Of a DNA stretch of 64,000 nucleotides, positions 13,154 through 25,551 are shown piece by piece. Source of the stretch: Acanthaster planci (taxonomy: Eukaryota > Echinodermata > Asteroidea > Valvatida > Acanthasteridae); contig NW_019091358.1 of NCBI RefSeq assembly GCF_001949145.1, positions 2,108,432 through 2,172,431 of the forward strand, written 5' to 3'. A program made the translations under genes and the position numbers. The notes under the pieces are model-generated. The model searched no databases, was not told where the DNA came from, and saw only the letters and a program-made list of their open reading frames with translations. Numbering within the stretch: the stretch's first letter is position 1; every line of letters starts with the position of its first letter.

Positions 13154-16100
13154 AAACTTGCGATAGCGTGCTAAGGCGACTTCACGGCATTGGCCATGCT
13201 CGATTCATTTCCCCCATAGCACGGCTCAATTAAGATTGCATATCGCCAGGGTGATAAGCACTCACGTTATTATCTTATCACTAACTTTGGAAATGCCCAT
13301 CGTTGTCGAATCCCTCCATCGGTGAAAGTGAGCAGAGATTTGGTGTGTTGTGCAGCACGAACACATCCGCTGATAAGCCTGGCCACTCGCCTCTCTGTTC
13401 ACCGCATAATATGCGTTGATATCGTAATCCGCCTAGTTGAAAGTTAATACGCCCATGGATACACCACAACACAGCGCTGTAGATCGGCAGAAAATCTTCA
13501 CGCTATCTGGGATTGTTTTACCCGGGCCTTTTGAAATCGGAAAACTGAGTTTGAGGGGAAGTGCAACAACCCAGAAGTTCAAGGATTTAGTGTGAAGAGG
13601 TTAAACCTAAAAGAGCCGGGGACCTCACTTGTAATGAAAAAGAGTGTCTCCACATGCATAGGGCCGCGTGCGAATTACTAGGCTATGGCTTGAAATTACA
13701 CACGACTCTAAGGGTACTCTCTGTGGCCGCTACCATAAACTCGTGCATAATTTCAGGTGACAGCCAAGTAATTTGGACACAGCCTGAGTTTTATAAAATC
13801 GATCATAGGCATAGGCCTAACCGAGTTCTTCGGGGCAGAATAAATATGTTTCAAGAGACTGACATTTCTGATACTCTTAACGTTTGCGATTCTTGAAAAC
13901 AGGACAGTTTTAGATAAGCATATAGAAACGCCGGGCTATGTCAAGGAAATAATTAGCTGCAATTTGAAAATTATATTTGAAAAATAGAATTTCAAGATCC
14001 AAACATAAAGTGACAGTCTCTTCATTCCCATCAAGCAGGTATTTTGTGTTTCCCTTTCTATGTCACTCGTTGTAATTCTACTCGTTGCAGAAATCAAATT
14101 GTCTTTTCGCTCGCGTATATCAGGACGGTCACGCCGTTGATCCAACCGAAAACATGCCCACACTTCAGCGAGCGCTAATGGGCCGACGCGAGTTAAATCT
14201 GGATCCCATAATGGGTCCGAAGGGTGCTTGCCCAAACCGTTTTCCATGCCTCCAAATCTTGACTCCGCCACTCACCTTAATCCGCGGTACGTGTCCTGCC
14301 TTCCTGAGACTGAGAGGACGTGTTCAGGAAGAAAACACCGGCTCCCGCGGCGACATGCTTGATCGGACAACGGCTCTACGATTCCGTGCGGGAGCTCATT
14401 CGTGCAGAAAGAGCGTAGATCCTCCAGCTACAAGCAGATGGGACAAAGTTTAAGGAGTCCCCAAACAAATAAAGTGCAGTGATCTGTTTGGTCTAGTGCT
14501 CAACTTTGTTGGTATACGGCTCGATTTATTTTCATAAGCAATGCACACTTGCCTGCTTTGACGTCTCGCTTAAACAGGGCTTTTTCCTATTTCCAATGTC
14601 ATGTCTAAAATTGTGGATTGAATGCACAGAGAACAAGACAGCTACTACATTTCTTAAAGAATGTCTTGAAACACATTTAACGAATTTTGGCAAATCATAA
14701 AATGTCTGAAGAAATTATGAGCAACCGCTTTGATTAAAAGCCACCCACCATACGGATTTGAAATACTCCAACTGGGAAGACCATATTAGGCGCCGTCAGG
14801 CCTTCAAATGTAATAATTAAGCTACTATTACCAGTTCACATGAGAATACGAACGCAAATACGGACATATAGTATTATGTTCAGCACTGCCGCTGTTAAAG
14901 TCGGTAAAAAAAATAATTTCAACTTAGTTGAATTCCACCACGATTATTAAATGGCATCTAGCATTCCTCTTCATGCCAATTTTCCCAGAAACTATTGTAA
15001 TAAGTAACATAACAACAGGCAAATACACTTTTACACCACTCCCTTTTCAATGTATTATTTTGAACCGGATAAATACGGAAGCTTAATTTTGTTCGAGGAG
15101 CATTTAAACAATAAGTATACACACGTCGTTTGGGCTTTCAAATCAGCAGATTTGGCGGGATACCAGTACTACCCAGCAGCTTTCAGGTAGTCAGACGGCA
15201 CATCGCCACAACGGCAAAAATCCCTTGCACATGTTCATAAAATAGGCACGACGCTACATCATCATCCCCTGCAGGTGTTACTCCGCCAGGCTAGTATCGT
15301 GCTCCGTCTTCAAAGCAACCATGTAACTCAACCTGACGAAAGTGCTTCACGCCCTGCATGCGCGGCACGGCGTGTGCGATAAATTTCATTGTCTGACATC
15401 AAGGATAATTATAAAACTCGAAGCACTTTGGGAATGTTCAGTAGGTTTGCCTGTGCTGAGATATCGACGATGAGCTTGTTGCTGATTGCAATCAGGTATA
15501 CCTAGTTCCTGATTAAAACAACAACGGCATAACAACTCTTTTTTTTTTAGTTTGCCTTTGTAATAATTGTAATACGAATTGTCCAGATTTTAAGTTTTCG
15601 GAAATGGGACACTCCTTGTCAACACCAAGTCTTTTTATTTATTAATTCGTTATACACGCAATGTTGATAATTGAAACCCCCCCCCAAAAAAATCCACACA
15701 ATTACTCCACTTCCTAAAACAATATTCAGCTGTCGGCAATAGGCCCTGGTAAATCTATGTAAATATATAAAAGTGCAACAACTGTCAGAAAGTCTATTTG
15801 GTTTTGTACCGACTGCTTGTTTTTCTCGTCTAGAAACTGAATTAAGATGTATCTCACGTAAAGTGCAGGATCCCTTCTAAATCTTATACTGCTTTTCCCT
15901 CCGTTTTCATAACTGATTTCGGTCATGAAGGTGTTTTGACAAAAATCCAGAATAATTTTTGAGTTGTGGGGGCGATGCCACAATTCCCATTAGCGATACC
16001 AAACCCCTTCCCACAGGAAAAAATCCTCCACACCTGTGTGTTTTGCTCTTGTTAACGTGTAACCGTATCTGGACTCAATTTCAGACCAAGTCATCCGCTG

Positions 16101-17160
16101 CAAACACCGGCTAACGCCGGATAACACCCTCAGCTCACCTTGTTTTTACCATGGCAACACAAGCGCGTGTCATTAGCTGCGTCCTTGTAGACTGTAATGG
16201 GAATTTCTGCTCGCCTACCGGCAAACTACCATTTCAGAAATCCCTACCCACCTTTAAGCTATGATCCAGATGATAATTGACTCGAGTTATTCGTACATAT
16301 TTGTTTTAACTTTTTGTTAGTAATAAATTTCTGACAATGTCAGGGGTTGTAGGAAAGACTGTACAGTCCATAGCATACTACTTCCCAGATAAAATAAAAT
16401 GAAATCTTTGCGGTGTATAAAATAAGGATAACATATGTATCTGTGTAATGAGACATTAACACAATGAAACGTTAAACAAAGGTAATGGAGTACATAAAAT
16501 GAAAACATTCAAAAGATTCCCAGGCTAAAAGGAAGCATTGCAATGAGAAAAGCTATACAACTAAAGCCCCCCAAAAATAATAACAATAAACAACGATACG
16601 ACTGCACAACAAAAACAAGAAAAACGAAAAATTGGGATAAGAACAACGAAGCTGGAAAATATCAAGCAGGGACTTCCGCCCGCAGCTCTTTTAGGGTTAA
16701 AACAATCAGTGAGGCAAACAAAATGGTACATTTTGGCTATTATCATTTCGCCAAATTCTCAAAAGCTGGAGGAAACTACTTTATGTTCATGAAGCCCTTT
16801 AGAAACTTAAAACATATAAGCCTAACCAAAGAATATAATTTTCCACTAGTTTGAAATGAAAAAAAATAACTTTTTTCACAACATTATCAGAGTAAAACCA
16901 TTCTTAACGTTCCTACGGACGTGGTTTAAATTTTACGACAGTGGTCACTTTAGTTTAATTGTTTCTTTACCATGACTCCGAAATATCTCTCAAAGTTAGT
17001 GGTCCATAACATATTATTTCCAATATCTACAAATACTGGCGAGAATGGTGCTTTAATGATTTATTCCAAACTTTACACTTGTCAATGTTAAATTTACCTT
17101 CTAATGATCTCACCATTTACAGGACGAAATTTAAGTCAAATTATAAAATCGCAATGTCAC
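13154..17160. other. Gene-free DNA
   Basis: No supportable gene. A GC-rich patch at about 14100-14450 carries overlapping open frames on both strands (111 and 122 codons) without recognisable domains. A C9A7 junction lies at 15677-15692. Nothing else stands out. Confidence 0.55.
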
Positions 17161-17164
17161 TATA

Positions 17165-17888
17165 GAGCCTGAAGGTAAAAGGTCACACAGCGAGCTTCCG
17201 GAAACCTCGCATGGTCCGCCTATTTGGATTTTACATGGGCCGTCCTATCAAATCCTTATAATTTTTGTAAGAAAGATTTTAACTGAAACCACCCCAAGAA
17301 ACACTCATGTCGAAATTTTCCCCTTGTCCTCCTCAAGTAATATTGAGGAAAAGTCACCTGGAGATAGGTAAAAAACGAATTTCATTAACGACCTTTTGCT
17401 TCCGGCAGTATCGTTCCTAGGTCTCCTTGTCTCATGCACGTGAGTTTTCATTCCCCGTGCTTATACGTGGAAACGAAATTGTACAACTTTGCAATGGTTT
17501 ACCTACCTGCAGTCGATGGGTTCCAGATTCCGTTGAGTTGATGTGACGTAGTTCTTGTCAGCAAAGGTTAGATAATACATGATAATCTTTCGCAAAAACA
17601 TGTTATTGCTTTAAGTTTAGTTCCCCATAAATTTCAAAATCGTTAAGAAATTTTGGTCTGTTTTTATTTTGGATTTAACCAAAAGACTACCATAATCTGT
17701 GATTCCGTAATTGTTCATCTGGGTACGAGACCACTGAGTTGCACTGTTCTGGATGTATTTTGGATTTTCGTAAGTGAGAGGTCAATGTTTGGGAGAATAT
17801 TTCTCTTTTAAGTCAGGTCATTATTGAACGTTATTGTTTTTATCCAATGGTTCTGGGAGCACGCCATCAGCGATCAACCTTCAGGCTC
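17165..17888. mobile_element. TIR element flanked by TA (Tc1/mariner-like MITE candidate)
   Basis: A perfect inverted repeat AGAGCCTGAAGGT at 17164-17176 faces its complement at 17877-17889; counting the shared flanking bases it reaches 15 bp. Taking the TA on each side (17163-17164 and 17889-17890) as the target duplication leaves GAGCCTGAAGGT termini and a 724-bp unit. Similarity continues inward imperfectly (GCGAGCTTCCGGAAACC on the left against GCGTGCTCCCAGAACC on the right, inverted), which supports decayed longer TIRs. No transposase is recognisable inside. TA duplication suggests the Tc1/mariner superfamily, but the terminal bases are not a family I can name. Confidence 0.6.
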
Positions 17889-17890
17889 TA

Positions 17891-19859
17891 TTCGGGATAA
17901 TGGGCTGAAATAAAACACAGTTATCAGCACATGAGAAAAAAGTGGAGTGAATAGTTTGTAAGATGCAATTTTTGTCCGAGACAGGTACCCTTGGGTAAGC
18001 CACATTTTACACAGGACCAAGACGATTTCGGCTAAAGTGCACTCTACTCTCTTTACAATTTATAATCCAATGATTGTTTGAGTAACTATTACAAAGTAAG
18101 ATATTTTTAAGCAGAATGTGACAATAAATTCTGTCAAGAGATTTACCTTGTAAAAGAATGTAGTATCGGCATTACTATACCAAGCGTCCAAGCTGTTACC
18201 TCTATCTTGAATAGCATCTATTAATTAACTACCGTACTTAAGAACGTTTGGCCTTAAACCTTGCTAATTTTCATCGAGAATAATGTCATTGTGAAGTTTG
18301 TTAGTATTCTGTTTTTTCCTTCTTTCAGCTGTTTACACACAAACAGTGTGCGAAAGACAGGCCTGTAATTACTAGGAACTTCCTGCGTTCCTTTTTCGAA
18401 CTAGGGAACCAGATCAGCCCTTCGTCGTTCATTAGGTACAAGCACATGCCTTCTCCCTCGAGAGCGTCATTACATAATTCGCAAGGTGCAAGGCACTCAG
18501 CTCCATTCTTGAAACAGTTCTGGGTAAAATGTTATTAGACGTTGACTGTTACTTACTTCTATGTCTTAAAATGATTCAAAACTTTACATGACGTTAACTA
18601 TATCCCTTATAAGTTTAACACTGGGTTGGGACGAGAACGGAGTTCAATACAGCCAGCACGAATATCAAAACAAAGATTTCAACTGAACAGCCAAGCTTCA
18701 TCTATCATATGTGCGTCAGTATTTTTTTTTACCACAATAGCAGTGGCACATCTTTCAGCAGACTTACAAGCCTAATTGTACTATCTCTCGGGACTACTGT
18801 GAAGATATGGCAAAACGCTCTTAAATTGATAAGTGCGGCTACTATTGTTGTAACATTTCAATCTCAAACCTGGCTTCTGGTGGTATTCGGCTGGGTTATG
18901 TGTTTGTATTCTTAAACATACTGTTTAGTTTCGATTTGTTCTTTAAATCTCGCCCGTAACATGTGGAGTGATGTCTTGTTTGTCAGTGTTGTATTCGACG
19001 TCACTAACGCCTTTGTGAGGTATACAGTAAAATCAATTATACTAAAAAGCAAACAGGAGTTGGGGCCAGTAATATTGTAAAAATATTTGTGGTGTTTTCT
19101 TTGGAATTAACTACAGCCTATTGCAGTGACCAGGAAACAGAAAGAAAACATATCTAACATTAGATTTACTTTTGCCGTCAGGAATATGTTTTTAAAGGTT
19201 TTTGATGCCCTTTTTCTATTATCCATGCATATGTTTGTAATTTTATTTTGTCACTCCAAAACATCACTTTTCAAATTTTTTTTTACAAGTTTGGCTGAGA
19301 CTGATCAACAACATGTTGCACACCACAGGACAGTTAGGTTCACGAAAAACAAAATGCGCTGTTTCATCACAGAGAGTGATCATGAGATCCCATAAAATAC
19401 CTTTTTGTGTAAATTCCGTAATAAAAAATGATTCAAATAAAAGTAAAAATCTTACAAATAGCTTGGCTATTTATTCCCAAAAGAAGTCCAAAAGAAAGCG
19501 TTTGATAAGGGCAACAACTGCAAATGAACACTTCGGGTATAAAGCCTAATAAAAAGCAACTGCGCAAGTACTAAATTGGATGTTGTAGTCAGATCATTTC
19601 AAGTGCCAACGATGGCGTGAATATTCAACTTCCTATACTGCAGTACACAACCTTTTAGGGATGCAGATTACCTACGAAAAATAGCGGCGATGATCATGGG
19701 GTACAAAGGGGGCTTATGGTTGCGACCAGGTGGTGCGTAGCAAGCATGCGCTGCGCTCTGGCGATGGACATACCAGGCATGCCAGAAAGCGGTAATTGGT
19801 CAGATGTTAAGACCCGGGCAGTGCAAACTCCTTCTGTGTCCTTCCTCCATGGTTAAGTT
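17891..19859. other. Gene-free AT-rich DNA
   Basis: No supportable gene, RNA or repeat recognised between the 724-bp TIR element and the moderately GC-rich block starting near 19.69 kb. Small open frames present are short and hydrophobic or low-complexity, as random AT-rich DNA gives. Confidence 0.55.
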
Positions 19860-20970
19860 GTGCGAGCTCCCGCCAAAATTTTGGCAAGATTTCGCCTGGA
19901 GTTCCATACATGTCGTGCGACTGTAGCACGACATTTGCGCGCCATTTGTACGACAAAATTGCGAATATTTTACCCTCACGCCTGGAATTTGATATTCTTT
20001 ATTTTTGCCGTCAACCAGTCACATCTTTGTTTCATAGATCGCCAAACCCTCATAAAGTTGTCTCATATTTCTCGCACTTTCTGACTCACGGACTAAATTG
20101 TTCGAGACGGGTTCGAAATACCCGCGACGACCCTGTAACTATTTGGAGGGGGAAAAAAGCTGTCGCATCAACATTTTCAACATGCTCAAAATTGCCGCTA
20201 TCCGTAACGGAGACCCGGCGACTCAAGCAAGGAAGTTGAGAACCCTGAGAAACATTATTTTCGGAAACTCTTTTGTAATTTGTCGCAGTCGCAGCCTAGT
20301 CAGACACGGGCTTAATGCGGTTTCAAGAAGTAAGCACACAGTGGAGGGACTTGACGAGGCTTTTATGAAGGAAGACGAAAAAAGGAATTTTCCTGAGTTC
20401 TGTGGAATAGCTTTATATGTCTGGGATAAGGGGTTCAAACAACATTCTAAAGTAGCAGTGTATTACGCAATAAGTAATCACCAATGTGGAAAATGTGCAT
20501 CGGGCGGATCGCCTGTCGCTCAGCGTTGTAAAACGTTAGCCATTACATGCCAGTTAATCACTTAGCGCAAGAGCATCGGAACAACCACCGTGGAAATACA
20601 ACAAAGACATTCGCCGCAAAAAGTGCTTATTATAATTCATGGCAGGTACTGAGATGCCTCTCCAGAGATACATTATGTTACAGGTTATGTCGTTCGCTTA
20701 GGTGCTGTTCCATCAGCGGCGTGGCCAGGATTCTCAACGCGGGAAGGGGGGGGGTGACTGGATGCTGGATTATACATGTGCATAATCGTGATCACATCAG
20801 GATATGAAAGTGGGGCACGACGGGGGGGACGACCTTTTATTGGGTTGTGCGCCCCAGCCCCTGCCTCAGCCACTCCGCTGTGTTCCATGTTAGATACCTC
20901 ACTGGCCCATAACCTTCTCCCACAAGAGGGATATCCAACAAGCACGTAGGCTTATGTCCACCTAGCGCGG
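19690..20970. other. Moderately GC-rich block, probably decayed repeat DNA
   Basis: Contains the hairpin at 19910-19934, a second one (CGGGT, 7-nt loop, ACCCG) near 20107-20123, the window's longest open frame (155 codons, 20098-20565, no recognisable domain), and an hAT-like terminus CAGCGGCGTGGCCAGGATT at 20714-20732 followed by a G9 run. Several overlapping frames stay open on both strands, which fits GC-rich non-coding DNA better than a gene. Origin unknown. Confidence 0.35.
19910..19934. repeat. 9-bp stem, 7-nt loop hairpin (ATGTCGTGC / GCACGACAT)
   Basis: ATGTCGTGC at 19910-19918 is exactly complemented at 19926-19934. It is preceded by GCCTGGAGTTCCATAC, which resembles the AGCCTGGTTTCCATAT terminus of the MITE at 24903-25548. 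It may therefore be the decayed end of a related element, whose other end I did not find. Confidence 0.6.
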
Positions 20971-23900
20971 CCGGTGTATCAATTTAGTTTAATGGGATTG
21001 TATGGGGTGTTGTATGACAGGGATAGCCATGTTCTGATCCCGTCTCCTGCGACTACGGCTTCGAACTTTGAATAAAAGAAGCAGGAGTGAAGAGCCGTAG
21101 CTGGTGTTTGATACTTGTGAATGCCGTAGTCTGACATGGAGACGTCGTTTCCATCACAAAAAACTTTCTGGCGTTCACTGTATGGCACCAATTAATACAT
21201 ATTAATTTGAGGAAGGAAACATACATGAAGGTTTGGAGAGGTTCCCCTCGAGACATGTTTGGGAAACATTACTACTGCCTTTCTGTTGTGGATTGGAAAT
21301 TATTTTACTAATGAAAGTGGGACTGGCAATTGCTTTTAGACAAAAATCGTCATGCCCCACCACCACCGCCCCCCAAAGCCTGGATACAACACTGATTATG
21401 CAAAACAGGTAGTTCCTGCATTAACTTTCTGCGCTGCACAGTTCCATCAAATAATATTCGCCTTTAACTGTTGCTAGAAATTTTGTCCAGTGGAAATTTT
21501 TCTCTTTCTGGTGATGAAACAAACAATCTGGCAAATAAGTCACCTGACATTATGAAATATAATGGATGGAATGATCAAAGTAGAACTGTACCAAGTTAGT
21601 CGGTGAAATGAAAAGAGACGAGTAAGGGCTTAAGCATCTAATATAATTGGTGCAATCAGGTCATACATTTTACTCATGTAAATGCCGAAGACGAGACAGG
21701 AAAACACCTGACAGATGTTAGGCAGGTATTAACGTTGTCCATTAGACGCAACCTGTCAGGTGGAGCTTGCAAAGTGACCTTTCTGACTGTACCCATTTGC
21801 CATGTGTAAGATCGTTTTTACATGTGTTGTTTCCTACCTTCATGGTTTGAGATGTATGTCTTTCATATTAAGCATATGAATCTTTTGTGTCTGCTACTAA
21901 ATGCCGACAAGTGAACATAAATCTATGACTCAATCAAGATAACATTATAGCTGCGGATGTAAGACACTTGTATTCCTTGGCCTGTTTTTGATGCAACGTA
22001 TACTGTTAACAAAAGTTGGAAAACTGTTCATGAAATACCTAAACTTTGACTTTAAAAAATTTCTCATTGACGGACTGTACCATAAAATGGAAGTTCGCTC
22101 TTCATCTTAAGAATTGATATTCTTTTTGTACACTAAAAATAATAAACACACACACAAATAAAATTAGTCATAGTGGTGCAGCAAAGACTTGTCCCAGGGA
22201 CCTTAGCGTCAGTTGACCCTCCGAAGTAGCTCATACCTCCGCACTATTGTGCCACAGGGGACTATAGTATATACAGCATGTCAGAACAAGTATATTTAGA
22301 TATAGGTTTATATTGTATGTTCGTTTTTCAGGAAGTAAGAAAAACAGACAGAGAACGGAGGGGGGGAGGTCAATGACGAAGTGAAATAAGTAGAGGGAGA
22401 CACCATTTGGTCTGAGATTTTCTCGTCGTCTGCTTTAATCAACTGAAGCAAAATGCATGTCGCAGAGTGCAGAATGTCAGCGCCTGCAGTTTATAAAAAT
22501 AAACAAAGTTGAGTTCGCCGGGGGAGAAAAAAGTTTTGCGCTCACGTACTCCCCCTCAAGGCGCAGAATGCCAAATTCAAGTAGCAAACATGATCGGTTG
22601 ACTGGCCGGGAGGACATTACCTCCCTCGCTGGGACAAGGTGAGTTCTCGGTGTTTTGCTAACAGCAAAAACACCGTTTTGTTTGTTATCTGATAGCGTGC
22701 CATGACAGACTCTCGGGTGTTCCCTTCTCTCTATTCATTATTCAAGGCCAGCTATGCTCTACAAAAGAGAAGCCTCCAATTATAGGATTAGGATCAGCAA
22801 CTTGAGCCGGAGATGAATTCCTTTCCCCGAAGGGTACATGTGTTCAATATACCATTTCTAATCGCCTCAAGGCATTCACATGTAAATGTTTCTTGCATTC
22901 CTTTATACATGTACTTCGGTTAATGCAGGTTAACAGATCGACCAAAGTAAACAGTCGACGGGAAATAATCTGTCAACTAAATTTATGATACTACAGGTCG
23001 AATAATCGACACAAACGTACGCTCCTGAATCCTTGTAGATTCATAAGGTATGTGGGAAGACGAACATAGAATTTACCTAAACCCTAATAAAATCTGGATA
23101 AATCTTTTTCACACAGTTCCAAGGCAAACGTTTATGAAAGGCAATACATGGATAATACCATTACCCAAACATGAGTATGTATCCCCAATAGAAATGGGAG
23201 CTGCCCCTGGTACATTTTCTACGGTAATATACAATGTACGTTTGGGTGAATGGCTTAACTTAATCACCTTAACTTAATTGTTTGAAACTGTGCGATCCCA
23301 CCTTTATCTTCCTCCTCCTGTCCTTCCTCTTGCTTCTTCCAGACACAAATAATTTGGGCCTTTTTTTCAATGCATGAACTTTGAGAGTTGGTATAACCAT
23401 TAACCATGATCCCAAGGTTGACGTCATGATGACCATGTGTCAAATTGCAAATAATTCAAATTTTATATCGCTACATATACAGTAAATCTTTGAGGATCAG
23501 TACAAAATCGATCGTGAGCTATCCTTTCCGCTGATATGTGTGGCGCAATTTGCTCTGATGGATTGAAAAGTGATATGATGACCTTAATGTGATGTTGTCA
23601 GACTGGACGTTACGACAGAAAGACCTTTATGTTAAAAACTGCTTCAAAATCAATCGTAAGAGATGTAATTTTAACTTCCTCATCATCTATTATATGCCAG
23701 TGTGTTTGTAGTCTTGGTTGCAGGACACCATTGTTATTGTGAGTTTGAGCATGCAGGGTACAGTGAAACCTTGAATACAGAGAAGAAAATGACGTTTGAA
23801 GAATATTGCATCACGATTGTGAGCTTGTAAAAGTCGCTTGCTACCTGTTGATGCATAATCAACAAGACACAGATGAGACAGAACCGAAGTTACAGATAAA

Positions 23901-24899
23901 GCGTGCATGTGGTAAAGGAAGGGGGTAACAACCCCAAGACCACTGTTTGCACCTTAAAAAAAAAAAAAGACAGATGTGGGACGACGCTCAAGGGCTACTC
24001 TGCTGCATCCAGTAATGTGAACTCCTTTGGCCCTTTGGGTCACAATTAAAAGACGGTTACAAGATGATTCTGCTGCTTGACTTCGTTTGCCTCTCCGTTG
24101 GATTTTAGGTTGGAGCCTTTACTGACGACTAAAATGCACCTTGTTTAGAGTCACATAGAACATTTCAAAGCTTTATCATAGACAACAAATCAAGGCAGGA
24201 GCTATTTGAAGCGCAGATTTCATTTTCAATTGGTCTTTGAAGCTTGAACTCGTGGTACAGGCCAACACTTAAAACCTTCCTATGTCTATAGAGGAGGAGT
24301 TGGATTAGTTATAAAAAAGGGAGAATAGGCTAAGAGACTTGGTGCAACCTTATTCGAAAACTCAATCAAAAGGTTGTTGTTAGTTGTCACTGAGAAATGT
24401 TATAATACCGGCTATGAATTTGTGTCAACACGTTAATTAGTTTGCTCTTTTGGCTGTTGCTTTTCAATATGTCCGTGTTACTTACTTCTTGCAGCTCTCT
24501 TAACTTGCATAGAAGTCTTTGCAATAAAACTCCTTTGTCAGAAGTCATTGCCGTGGCAAAGTGTTGGGTTGATGGACATTTTACTGTATAATTATGTGCA
24601 ACTTGTTTAAATATTTGTTATGTGTCAGCATAATGTTTTGAAAATTTGCAGTTTCTTTTGAAATAATAGGCGAAGACCTGCTGGCCACTTTAACTAATTG
24701 TTGCAGTTCATTAGATAAGATAATATTGACTCACACCTCATTCTAGTATTAACTATTCTCTATTTCCTGGTACAAAAATGCCACAAAGAAGACCCCCCCA
24801 AAAAAAAGCTTGATGGAAAAACAAATTGTTTCTTTTGATTTTTCACCCATTGAGCAGTCTTTTAATAACATCTAATGGAAGCATGGGTCCACGACGATG
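20971..24899. other. Gene-free AT-rich DNA with a small CAGGTG/CACCTG cluster
   Basis: No supportable gene. CACCTGACA occurs at about 21541 and again at 21705, and its complement TGTCAGGTG at 21754-21762; the last pair forms a 10-bp inverted repeat (21705-21714 and 21753-21762). A C7A8 junction lies at 24793-24807, just left of the PIF/Harbinger-like element. Confidence 0.5.
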
Positions 24900-24902
24900 T
24901 AA

Positions 24903-25548
24903 AGCCTGGTTTCCGTATGGTCAGTTGTAACACAGACCGTCCACAAGACGCAATTGAAATAAGTAGATTTTTTTTAATTATCCCAACAATTTCAACTTTT
25001 GGGATTCTTTGAGTTTGCTCTTCTGTCATTTTTTTGTAATAACATTTTGTGGAAATAGTGAATAAATCAAATCAAACCAAGACCCAGACATTTGGGGCAC
25101 AGACGCTGCGCGACGTCATCCAAACAAAATGGCGTCTGAAACTTGGGAAATTTTCGGAAAATGCGTTTTTATGTGGCAACTTTGCCTCTTGAAGCCAATT
25201 GATACTCCAATTTGATGTAATTTGTTAATGGTCAGCTATTTCATTGACGATTGGGGCTGCAGATGCTAGTAATAAGGAGAAGATGGACAAAATTAGTGGT
25301 ACTAAGCGCGAGAAGCATCGCTGTACGCCCGTCATGCCACCGTGTATGTTTGTAAAGCCTACTCTCAGCTTAGACAGTAAGCAAAATCGAACCTGGCTCA
25401 ACTTTGCCGATCCGTCTCGGGCTGGTTTGCGTTATGTCTGGGTTATCGGCGATACTTTCGTTTGACGTGCTTCCATATGTCTGTGTTGCAGTTTGCTTCT
25501 TGATTGAGTGGCTCTCTGCATTTCTTACGTCAATATGGAAACCAGGCT
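24903..25548. mobile_element. PIF/Harbinger-like MITE with TAA target-site duplication
   Basis: The ends are inverted repeats: AGCCTGGTTTCCGTATGG at 24903-24920 and the reverse complement AGCCTGGTTTCCATATTG at 25531-25548 (first 12 bases identical, 16 of 18 overall). Each end is flanked by TAA (24900-24902 and 25549-25551), the 3-bp target duplication expected for PIF/Harbinger elements (TWA). A subterminal TGYAACACAGAC block recurs in inverted orientation (24926-24937 and 25479-25490), supporting a single unit. At 646 bp it is too short to be autonomous and no intact transposase is visible. Inside lie a CRE-like ACGTCA followed by an ATGGCG start and a second, unrecognised 74-codon frame (25244-25465); these may be remnants of the parent element's genes. 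Confidence 0.75.
25129..25215 (+). CDS. Small open frame with promoter-like leader inside the MITE
   Basis: A 28-codon frame begins ATGGCGTCTGAA within the 646-bp inverted-repeat element. It is preceded by CGACGTCATC (CRE-like half site) and AAAATGGCG (a YY1-like start context). The product starts MASETWEIFGK and stops at TGA 25213-25215; no family is recognised. Inference: it could be the surviving N-terminus of the parent element's transposase or Myb-like gene, kept with its promoter when the middle was deleted. It could equally be chance, since a frame this short has no statistical weight. Confidence 0.2.
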   Translation: MASETWEIFGKCVFMWQLCLLKPIDTPI

Positions 25549-25551
25549 TAA

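Noticed and set aside
20103-20124. tRNA T-arm-like CGGGTTCGAAATACCCG
   Set aside because: The stem pairs only if the loop begins TCG rather than TTC, position 61 is not C, and no acceptor, D or anticodon arm surrounds it.
20098-20565. 155-codon open frame, longest in the window
   Set aside because: No recognisable domain, and one frame of this length is about what chance gives over six frames of 64 kb. Overlapping frames on both strands are also open.
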